DNA of 64,000 nucleotides from Brienomyrus brachyistius (Eukaryota; Chordata; Actinopteri; Osteoglossiformes; Mormyridae): contig NC_064538.1 in the NCBI RefSeq assembly GCF_023856365.1, positions 4,791,832 through 4,855,831 of the forward strand, given 5' to 3'. Positions 26,121-35,667 of the stretch are shown here, one piece after another (within the stretch, counting starts at the first letter, position 1; every line of letters starts with the position of its first letter). The translations under genes were made by a program, and so were the position numbers. The notes under the pieces were generated by a model, which did not search any database, was not told where the DNA came from, and saw only the letters and a program-made list of their open reading frames with translations.

Positions 26121-26580
26121 ATGGAAGTAAATTACATTTACATGGCGCTTTTCAAGACACCCAGAACACTTCACAGAACCAATGGGGAACCAGCACCACT
26201 GTGCAGCCCCCACCTGGATGATGTGACATCAGCCATTCTGCACCAGTACACTCACCCCACAGTAGATGAGGTGGTGAAGGGGCAGGAGAGAATCCAGCAC
26301 TTAGATACAGGGCACGATTACTTTCGTGACCTCAGAAAGTCAGGACATCAGTTTTACATCTCATCTGAGGGACAGCGGCCATTTTAACAGCCAAGGGTCG
26401 CCGTCAAAGCACTGGGCCATCGAGATCCACACAGACCACAGGATGGGCTTAACCTGTTGGCCGCACCGAAACCTCTTCCAGCAGCAGCCCAGCTTTCCTA
26501 TTTGGTCTCCCATCTAAGTACTGGTCAGGCCCAAACCTGCCTAGCTTCAGATGGATTATCTAGTCTGAGATGCATGGGTG
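26121..26580 (-). mobile_element. 5S-rRNA-related SINE (degenerate)
   Basis: At 26501-26572 the reverse complement resembles the 5' part of 5S rRNA including the internal control region: TTGGTCTCCCATCTAAGTAC, TCAGGCCCAAACCTGCCTAG, then CTTCAGATGGATTATCTAGT. The preceding body (from 'acatttacatggcgcttttc' at 26134 through 'ccacacagaccacaggatgg') matches a dispersed fish repeat that carries this 5S-like head. Transcription by RNA polymerase III would run leftward. It is too diverged to be a functional 5S gene. Confidence 0.6.
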
Positions 26581-27566
26581 GAACTGAGTAAATGCTGGAA
26601 CGGCAGGAATAAATCCCTGGCAGCTCCTTAGACCGCAGCCATGAAGAAGATTCCACGTCGCAGCCAATCAGATCAATCTAACATTCTAAGAAATGAGTGA
26701 TAACTAAGCGAGACTAAACCGAACGTCAGAAAAGATGAAATCCAGAAAAAAAAACTCAACTACACAATTACAGTCGCAAATAATGAGGGAATGTAGTGAG
26801 ACAACGACAGCGGGGTGAATGGCCAGTAACCTTCAGCATGAACGTCACCTGATCCAGCAGAGCAGGTCCTCCTCCATGTAGCTATGTAATGAGGACCATG
26901 GCTGATGGAATTTTAAATAGCGCATTTTAAATAGCACAGAGGATCTTTGAAACACCTCGTATTCCAATTTAGGAATGTAGATTTACACCTGGGATGCCAG
27001 TAGCTTTGAGAGGAGGAATGAAATAAATAGATAATATTTATAATAAATAACTAGAACTTATTCAATATTCAATCAGAACCATAAAACCAAAAACCTTAGT
27101 TTGGTAACCTTTCCTGTAATTCATCTAAATTGTGTTGTTTTAATTCTATACAGTAGTTCTATGCTTTAGACTCACTCGCGAAAGACATATTTGAAATGCA
27201 TAGCCTCTGTATTTTGTTATTTATAAACCATGAAAGCATCTTAGCACTTGATTGCATATAACAGCCAAAAGCGGGAGATAAAGGCATTGGAGAGAGAGGC
27301 AGCCGCAGAACAGCGGCCAAACCAATAACATGCGCGTGTGCTTTGCTGCTCGGGGCTCCCCCCAGTGAAGTTCACGGCTGAGCGATGGGGGAGATGTGTT
27401 CCTGATCGGCCCTACGTGGGCCGGGGTCGAAGGACGTGGCCCTTTTCCATCTTGAGGCCTGCTGCTGATCTTGTTGCTGAGGACACGTCACATTTAATTC
27501 CTTTTTAATTGCTGATGGCTTCGATGCTGCCATCCTGATTGGAGCCAGTCTGAACCGGTGACACTG

Positions 27567-27720
27567 GGGCAGCAGGTAGCGCAGTGGCTAAGTACATAGA
27601 AGGTGAACTGAAGGTGACCAGTCTATGTTGCCAAGAGAGACCCTGCTGATGTTCTGTTGAGCTAGATACTTAACCTCTAAATATCCAACTGTATGATTAT
27701 AAGGTTTTGTTTCTCTTACA
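27567..27720 (+). mobile_element. tRNA-derived SINE fragment
   Basis: The head GGCAGCAGGTAGCGCAGTGG is typical of a tRNA-derived fish SINE (A-box region). 'gagctagatacttaacctct' downstream corresponds to the usual 'gagcaaggtacttaaccc' body. The B box is not well preserved. Confidence 0.5.
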
Positions 27721-27934
27721 CAGATATTTACCAAAAGGGCTACTGAAAGTATTAAATTGCATGCTTGCATGTCCCGTACCAATCTATGTTCCCTGCATGC
27801 TCTTAATATTGCACTTTGATTGAATAGTCCAATTAGGTTCTTGCTCTGAAATGCATGGGACAGCTCTTGCTCCAACGGTGCTTATATTTGTACCCGGGCA
27901 TTTACTGGAAGCTTAATCGGCTCTCTGTGCTTTT

Positions 27935-28045
27935 TGGTTTCCTCATTTATTTGATGCTTTTATCCAAAGTGAGTTGTGGAAGAAAAGGTCACAACCTTTG
28001 GGTTGCTGGTATAATGCACTACTTGTTGAGCTACAAGAACTTTTC
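27935..28045 (-). mobile_element. SINE fragment (tRNA-type)
   Basis: 'catttatttgatgcttttatcc' then 'aaagtgagttgtgga' is the familiar fish 'TTTATCCAAAGTGACTTACA' repeat body. The end GGGTTGCTGGTATAATGCAC, 'tgttgagctacaag' looks like a reversed tRNA-type B/A box region. Confidence 0.45.
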
Positions 28046-28079
28046 AGCTATTGATCTAGATATCTATTTATATTAATTT

Positions 28080-28080
<1 letters not shown>

Positions 28081-28119
<39 letters not shown>

Positions 28120-28134
28120 TAGATAGATAGATAG
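28081..28134. repeat. (GATA)n/(GACA)n compound microsatellite
   Basis: AGAT units, then AGAC units, then AGAT units again over 54 bp. Confidence 0.97.
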
Positions 28135-28836
28135 CCTGATTGATATTTTTAAGCCTATTTTTTCCTGTAGAACCTCCCTTTCTGATACAAAAAAGCACTA
28201 GAGAAAGTGGCCTACAAGAATGAATGATCCACAGGGAGATACTACTGCCTGTCTGCTTTCACAGCCCGCTTGTCAGCACCTGTCACAAGTGGCGCGACCA
28301 ACCAAATGTGTGATTGATGTAATGTAATATTTATACAGCCAATAACTGTTGTGCTGGGCAAACATTCTTTTTCGGCATATGGCAACGTTTTGCTCGGAAG
28401 GAAGGTATGAGTGATATGAGCAGGATTTCTTAGTGTGGGTCCTGGAGTGCAACCACTCAGGCTTAATGGTGCTGTTATGACAAGGCTGGAAGTATAAATA
28501 AAAATCTAATCTATGAATATAAACACAATTTAATAAAATGCTTCAGAAGGATCAGCAGAAATATTAAATTACAGCCAGTGGGTTATCAACAATTTAACTC
28601 AACCTAATTAAGAGATGAACGTTCAGGAAAAAAACACAAAAAGTAGGTCGTCTGAAACACGGCGTGTTTCTTGATATTAAGAACACAAAGACTGTACTTC
28701 CTTCCTAAGGATGAATTTGGGGTGCAATGAATCATGGGATTGGTCTTGTTTGATGAGGATGCATTTGATGTATCCTTGATATTTCAGGTGAGGCAAGAAT
28801 GACATCCAGGGGATTTTTACTGTCCTCTGTACTTGT

Positions 28837-28920
28837 CCATCCATCCATCCATCCATCCATCCATCCATCCATCCATCCATCCATCCATCCATCCATCCAT
28901 CCATCCATCCATCCATCATC
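28837..28920. repeat. (CATC)n microsatellite
   Basis: About 20 uninterrupted CCAT units; the minus strand reads (GATG)n. The open frames with repeated WMDG residues across it are artefacts of the repeat. Confidence 0.97.
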
Positions 28921-30215
28921 CATCCTTCACCCTGGATGGGATGCCAGTAGAAGCTAAGTATTAACAACATATAAAGATAAACATGATATTTAATATCGGT
29001 TCAAAAATATTTCTATGCATACACAGAAACATCACTGAGATTAATATCAAGATTATGGTCTGTGATCATTGAAATTAAACAATCTGACGCCGCCTGGCAA
29101 AAAGAAACAAAACATAGAGGGAGAGAGGGTCCCGGAGGAGAGAAAAGAACAGAACAGAAGGACAGCAAGGTGAGCAGGTGTGGCTGCCACAGCAGTAGCT
29201 TACAGGATTACGTTCATGGCGACCGTGTGATCAGCGTGGTCGCTGCTGACCCTGATTACTCACAGACAAAAAGGCGTCACGGTGACCTGCTTTCGCTCTT
29301 CGTCCGTCTCCATGGCAAAGCAACCCCAGGTAGTGGAGCGTGTCCTGTACCATCCCGTCACAGCAACAGCCCGGGCACCCGGAACTTAGAGGTGAGTCTG
29401 TTTTAGTCACCTTGGCATCACCCTCTGCCCTCTCCTATGCCCCAGACCCTGTCCTGATTGGCTCCCACCTCCCAAATGTGATTTTCAACGCTTCCAAGTT
29501 ACTAAAAATCTAAAAAAAAAACAACAAAATTCTGACTATGAGTTTGCAGATACATTATCTTGTGATTGGATCAGACACGTGATTAAAAGAGACGCTTCAC
29601 GGTTTGTGTCAGGTGATGACTTTTTAAGATCTGCAGTCATCTGGTTTTCCGAGGGTTGCCCCACTCATTAATCCTTCCCACCGTGATGATTAACGCTTAA
29701 GCTCTGCCAGGCAGAAGGTCTTGGGTGTCAGAGGTAGAAGTCAGGAATAGGTCTCCATGGACACGTCTGATAACAGCCTGTTTCTGTGAGAGCATCTGCT
29801 ACTGCCATCAGGGATGATTATGTTGTTTGCTATACTCGGGATTTTAGGAGAAATAAAACCTTTAACCCCCCACACACCTCCTTCTCAACACCCCCTCAAC
29901 TCCCTTGCGATGGTAAAAAAAAAAATACGAGTCTTTAGAACCTCCCATGAAAGCGAGTTTTATGCTTAGAAGAAACTGCATTGATTAATCACATTAGGAA
30001 CTTGGTTGATTACTTTTAAGAACGTATCTTTCCTGTTCCTGTAATTATGGATTTTCTTTTCTTCATTTAATCTGTCAATCCCAAGTTGGTTCAACAGGAG
30101 AGTGGTGATGGTTCTCATTAATTACTTTTGGATGAGTCAGAACCTGGTTACATTATTCATGATGAATGAATAAATTAATGGATGGATGGACTGACAGATC
30201 CAGGAATGAATGACG

Positions 30216-30270
30216 CCATCCATCCATCCATCCATCCATCCATCCATCCATCCATCCATCCATCCATCCA
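30216..30270. repeat. (CATC)n microsatellite
   Basis: About 13 units of CATC, the same motif as the array 1.4 kb to the left, preceded by short GGAT units at 30180. Confidence 0.97.
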
Positions 30271-30475
30271 CCCAGCCCGCCAACCAACAAACAATACTAA
30301 ATAATCACATTATCCATGATTCATGAGAAAATAAGAGAATCAGGTAGAGAAACTAGCAAACTGTGGCTTGTTGTAACCAACCCCCAGGGGCTGCTCAGTG
30401 GACCTGCTGTAAAATGCTCTTCATGGGCCATGGTGTAGCATGGGGCAGGGGGGCCATGAGCTCCTGTGGAGGCCC

Positions 30476-33420
30476 ATGACGAGGAAGGGGGTCGTGGGCG
30501 GACTTCTCCTGCTCGTGCTCTGCGTGGGGGCCACGGCAGCACCCTTGCAGCCTGTCCATGAGCCACTGCTCCCAGGACAGCCTTTCCAGGTGCTGTGGGG
30601 GGGGTCCCCAGTGCAGCCTGCTTGGGGCGCCCTGACCCCAGGGCCTTTGGGATGCAGGGACGTGGCCAGGTGGTCATCTTTCTAGAAGATTCACTGGGGC
30701 TTTACCCATACTACACCCCCCAGAAGCGGGCTGTATCGAGGGGGCTGCCCCAGCACACTCGATTTGATGGCCACCTGCAGGAAGTGGAAGCCGAACTGGC
30801 TCTCTCCCTGCCCTCCGTGGATTTTGGGGGCCTGGCCGTGTTGCACTGGGATCAGTGGGCAGTGGGGGCGGAACATGGTCAAGCGGGAGATCTACCAGGA
30901 AGAGTCATGCTCGCTGCTCCGGGGATTCTTCCCAGACTGGAGCCCTGCTGAGGTGGGCAGGTGGGCACAGGTAAGTATTACATAAACCTAACTGCTAAAT
31001 GTGCATCAGTGTGTATGTGCTGCTGAACCTCTGGAGTTCCTCCAAAGTACACCAGAGGGTGTCTGTGTACACACACTAGTGGCCAAAATGACACTTCCAC
31101 TAACGCTTTTAGAGATTGCAGAACTTTATTCAACTGATGCTCCAGGTCCTTATTTAACCATCCAATGTATGATACTTGTAACACTAGTGCGTGTGAGCAA
31201 AGGCAATTCTAGAATGCTTAAAGTGGGGGGCATAGGAGGAGTCATAATTCATACAGATGGGCCAACTTTATCATTAGCCAATGATATGTTTTGAATCTGT
31301 GAATGACAGGGCAAGGTGTACTCCAGGGACCTATCAGCTTTCAGCTGGGGCCAGTGTCCCTGTTGCCACGCCCCTGCATATGTCTGAACTACGTCTGAGT
31401 GTGTGTATGCCAACAGTAACCTGTGTGAGAGATGATTTGACATGATGTTGTTGGGCTTGCAAGGTTGACTTTCAAACGGCAGCTCAAGTCATCCTGATTG
31501 AAACTCTATGGAAGCTGAAGATGCTCCGCCCCAAGGCATTGTGGGGAGTGTCCCCATACCGAAACTGCTACAACTCTAGTCCCACCCAGCGGCAGGCCAA
31601 TCCCAGGGCCGCTGTCCTGCTACGGAGATGGCCTTGAGCGACGAGCTGCCGTGGTTGTGGAGACGCTCCTTCGCTCTGTGGCCCCCTCCACTAACCAACA
31701 CAAAAAAAACTCACAGCTGCCATGAGAGATACTGAGCACATGCATGCATGAATGTCAATGCACCTGGGAGGCAGCAAAAATGTGATCTGTCTGTGGGTCT
31801 CCCAGGACTGGGTTGAAAAATATTCAGATGTTTTGGCAAAACTCAAAGAGATCAATGAGTTTCATCCTTTTTAAATTTAATCATGAGAGGGACAAAGGAG
31901 ACTAGATGTAGCTGGATCGCTGGTGATAACTAAACGGGAGGTTATAAGGCAGAAACTCAACCAGCAGTAGTACTGGGCTGACCCAGTGTGCGTATGCGCT
32001 GCGTGCAATGTCCCCACAGGGTGACCTGGTGAACACCTTTGGGGAGAGTGTGGCCTTGGGCGCAGCGGGGGTCGTCGTTTGGGAGAAGGTGGTCCCAGAC
32101 AAGTCCCAGGTATCTACCACTCAGAGGGGACTTTCAAAGTGGACCAAATTAGACCTTCCTAACAAGGAAGGCTGATAGACACAGCAGATAATACTGGACC
32201 TGGACCAGATCAGCAACACATTGCCTACAATCATGATCATGTTTTGATACCTGACTGAGCCTATAAAGTTAGCATCCCCTGGGGGGGGCAGCCAGTTGAA
32301 CATGATCACTGGAGGTTTTCCTCTTACTAATCAAAGGGGATTTGTTTCCTTTCCTCCATGGTCTTTTGGCTTTTTCTGTATGTACAGTACATGTTTATAT
32401 AGATGCATTTTGGAACAATTATATGAACATGGCTACTATAAAAGTAAAGTGAATGTCATTATGGTATAACCGATATCTCTACATTGTTTGTAGTGTGTGA
32501 TTGTGGGTGTTTGTGCCCTGCGATGGATCGGTATCCCATTGAGGGTGCGGCTACCAGTCTCATGTCCGGTCCTGCCTGGAGTAGGCTACTGGCCCCACTG
32601 AACCCCCAGCCAGGATAAATGGTTACGTTTCTGTCGTATAAAGCAGACACTTTTGTCCAAAGTGACATGCAGGCAAGGCCAATAACACGCTGCAAACATG
32701 CATGCTGGCAAGGAGTCGGCTAGGCGTAAGTGCAGCTGGGCTGAGCTGCTAACGAATGCCGAGGTTTAAGCAGTACGGGGGCAGGGGCCACACAACAGCT
32801 GAACAATAACTATTAACAGAGTAAGAACCCATTCAAGGGGCAGTAGGTGCAACATAATGGCAGTCAAAGAACATAAAGAGGCATTGGGTAAGTAGGGGAA
32901 TTAATGGAGCAGATGGGTCTTAAGGTGTTTCTTAAAGACTGAGAGGGAACCTGATGACCGGACGTGGTTAGAAGATAGAGGGGTGAGTAGCAGTGTAATG
33001 CTAGACTAGTGAGAGAACATTATTATTATTACCATTAATACCTGTGTGTCTCTCTTTCATGGGTTTATGTATGTACGGTATCAGACAGGATGCTGGAAGA
33101 TGGCGGACTTCGTGCGGGAGGTGCTGGGCCCGTACATGGTGAACGTGACAGCGGCATCACGTCTGTGTAGCGCCACACTGTGCCGGGGGCGTGGCCACTG
33201 TGCGCGCAGCAGAGCCCGGAGGCTCCGCCTACCTGCACCTCCCACCCGCCACCTTCCTGCTGCCGGACGACACCGCGCGTGTTGAGGCGGAGGGCCGCCT
33301 GGCCCCCACCCAGCGGGATGCACGGAGTAGGGATTTCCAGTGCCAGTGGTACGGGGGGATGGAGGGCGGAGCTGCTGACGAGCGGCGACGAGGGTGAGGC
33401 TGAGGGGGCGTGGCTGGGAA
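30476..33420 (+). pseudogene. Hyaluronidase (HYAL family) pseudogene
   Basis: Segments: 30476-30970, about 31464-31710, 32020-32109 (exactly 30 codons between AG and GT) and 33085-33420. A signal peptide (GGLLLLVLCVGATAAP) opens the frame. Hyaluronidase blocks follow: GLYPYYTPQKR, LPQHTRFDGHLQEVEAELAL, VDFGGLAVLHW, EIYQEES, FFPDWSPAEV, then LWKLKMLRPKALWG with YRNCYN, SDELPWLWRRSFALW, DLVNTFGESVALGAAGVVVW and GPYMVNVTAASRLCSATLCR. Breaks seen: one extra G in the G-run near 30597, another near 30866, a shift near 31600, a missing or scrambled stretch after about 31700, and a shift near 33205. The catalytic DxE of the family (DWE) reads HWD. Family role: endo-hydrolysis of hyaluronan. The G-run indels alone could be assembly errors, but the catalytic change and lost segment favour decay. 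Confidence 0.8.
32495..32700 (+). repeat. Fish interspersed repeat fragment inside the hyaluronidase pseudogene
   Basis: GCCCTGCGATGGATCGGTAT and 'ccattgagggtgcggc' followed by 'gcctggagtaggctactggcccc' match the 3' body of a dispersed fish retroposon. 'acttttgtccaaagtgacatgcag' right after belongs to a SINE body. Together they occupy the intron between the 90-bp exon and the last exon. Confidence 0.5.
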
Positions 33421-35667
33421 GGAATCACATCAACGATCAGGGACACAGAGGTGTCCCGAGTCGCCTTGGGCAACTACGATGACTCTGAAGGCTGAGGGGA
33501 CTCTGAAGGCTGAGGGGACTCCTACGGCGACTACGATTCTGACAACGGAACCTGCAAGTGCACCGCCGAACCAAAGTGTCCCATTCCTCATCTCATGCCC
33601 GCCATCTGCCTTCTGGACTTCCGGCTGATGTGCTGACTCCAGGGGATGACCGGTAACCCTGGACTGGGGCCTGCTGTCTTTAAAAAGAATTCGGCACTGA
33701 TTATCATGGTCCGAGCCAATCTAATCTCGGACAGGTCACGGTCCCCAGCGAGGGGCCAGATATAAGAGGACATTCATTATGCACGCTGAGAAATATATAA
33801 CCTGCCATTTCAGCAGCGTGAAGCATTAACTGCGCTGTCAGGTGTTGATTTTTCCCCTTGGCTCATAAGTTCCCATTTTACAGTTGAACTATCCTAATAT
33901 TCTGTGTTTTGTTTTAAACACAGAACAAAGGAGGGAGCAAAGATAGGGACTGTCCTGGGGTCCCTGGGGATTCAGTAGGTAAACCCTTCCGTAGTACATT
34001 TCCTGAGGTATTTCTATCGTTAGTAGTAATAGCATGTCAGCCTCCTAAGAGTCTGCCTGCAGACGTAATGTACGCTGGCTTCCCGCTGTGCCCATCTCTG
34101 GCTGACCAGCCCTAGACGGCCCCCTGCGACCTGGACCCCACCTGACAGACCCCTGGGGCACCAGTAAAGGATTCATCTGCACATTTGGCCCTGAGGAGTC
34201 AAAGGGCCAAGATGTCCTCTCTCATCTGTTCTCTGAATGTTTTTTAGTGGTTTAAAATAAATCGTAGTGATGGATACAAATGTGTAATATGTGGTGTTTT
34301 ACACTGAAGAAACAATGCAGAAAGATCAACTCCATACGTTTCATCATATGCTACCATCATTGTTTACAGTTTCATCATAACACGTACTAACATTGTACTG
34401 TTATAAATAACCGGCAGCTGCTCTGAATGGGTATTATGAGGCTAAATGGGGAGGATGAGTGTTAAAAGTAACGGTTATTTAAAAGGTCTGTTTAGAAAAG
34501 AGTACAACATTAATGTGTACAGGATACACCCAAAGTTCGCCATCAAGTGGACATTTCAGAGCACTGCATCTCACAGAACATAACAGTGTTAATTTATTCA
34601 ATCCTGCAGGGAAACTGGGTAGTTTTTACATATCCCATCGCACTCCCCATGAAAGAGGCAGACAGCATTGTATACAAGATAAACTTTATTAATCCCAGAG
34701 GAAAATATACAGATGAGAGCAGGGTTATGAGTCACAGCACCAGCATCCAGCACCTCTAGAGTAACTGGGGCTGAGGGTCTTGTCCACCAAAGAGTAATAA
34801 TTACTCTGCTATTCACGGGATTCAAACCCATGACCCACCAGATACAGGCTCGGACCTCTAACCTCCCGAATTACAAACCACCCCTCATGCGTTTCAGTAG
34901 GTTAAGTTCATTGTACCATTTTGCATGTCTGCCGTTACCAATATATGCAAGCAAAGCATCTACGTTCCACTCCCGTATGTCATTGCCCAGAGCTCCAGTG
35001 CAGAGACACTCACCTCTATACCACCCCTATTGTCAGTGCCAACAATTATGTTATATTGTTTAAATATGAGTTATGTCGTCAGTAGTCTCTGTGCTTTACT
35101 CCTGAATAAAACGGTAGAATAGCCACACAACTTTGATCCTAAAATAGAAACAAGAGATCCTTAAAAAAAAATTATTTTAAAGTATATAATTGAAACATAA
35201 TTTTAATAAATTAAAAATTACGGGAATTTTATATACAAATATAATACATTTACAGGTTATAGAGGAGTGCAGGAAAAGCCCTTTGGCCTCTGAGGTCAGC
35301 CCAGGTTACCATGCTTCTCGGATGGAGACCCGTCACGCTCGGTGGGAAGGACCGATCTCAGCATCACATGGGCATGCTGGAGGCGGGAATGGGAATCAGA
35401 GGGATTTATGCCTGGCACGGTGCCTGGAGGCCACCAGGGATTGGACGAACAGCTCCTCTCAGTCTCTGCTGGGCCAATCACGTGCACGTTTTCAATGCAG
35501 CACACGCACAAGGGCGCTAAGCCCTTCCACGGCAACAAACGCTGATGCAAACTGAGCCCAAACTCTTGCTGTACATACAGGCACAAAGATAGTAAGAACA
35601 CGCTCTCTTACTTACACACACACACACACACACACAGTGCAGACACCTGCTGCGTGGCTCAGCCCGG
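33421..35667. other. Intergenic between hyaluronidase pseudogene and BORCS6
   Basis: An 18-bp unit (GACTCTGAAGGCTGAGGG) is repeated in tandem at 33481-33498 and 33499-33516. After it a frame reads YGDYDSDNGTCKC to a stop near 33634, possibly the old hyaluronidase C-terminus. A retroposon tail (TAAACTTTATTAATCCCAGA at 34680) follows. No intact gene is seen; the BORCS6 3' untranslated region probably occupies part of 34.7-35.7 kb. A (CA)n tract lies at about 35616-35637. Confidence 0.55.

Larger units (their letters stand above)
17085..30475. other. 13-kb intergenic stretch, no protein gene recognised
   Basis: No open frame here resembles a known protein. Contents that could be seen are itemised separately: decayed repeats at 18785-19100, 24050-24370 and 24928-25320, a 5S-related SINE at 26121-26580, tRNA-type SINE pieces at 27567-27720 and 27935-28045, microsatellites at 28081-28134, 28837-28920 and 30216-30270, and poly-C runs near 19714, 20824 and 21214. 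A GC-rich block at about 21170-21870 has many CCCC tracts and no exon signature. Exons of a non-coding transcript cannot be excluded. Confidence 0.6.

Noticed and set aside
26501..26572. Functional 5S rRNA gene
   Set aside because: Only part of the gene is present, with many substitutions, and it is fused to a SINE body.
28677..28970. Open frame with repeated Trp-Met-Asp-Gly units
   Set aside because: It is a translation of the CATC/GATG microsatellite and has no other coding signal.
28837..30270. Regular repeats that could suggest a CRISPR array
   Set aside because: Simple tetranucleotide arrays without spacers, in a vertebrate genome.
33410..33628. 72-codon frame after the hyaluronidase as a separate gene
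   Set aside because: Runs through tandem 18-bp repeats; better explained as pseudogene debris.
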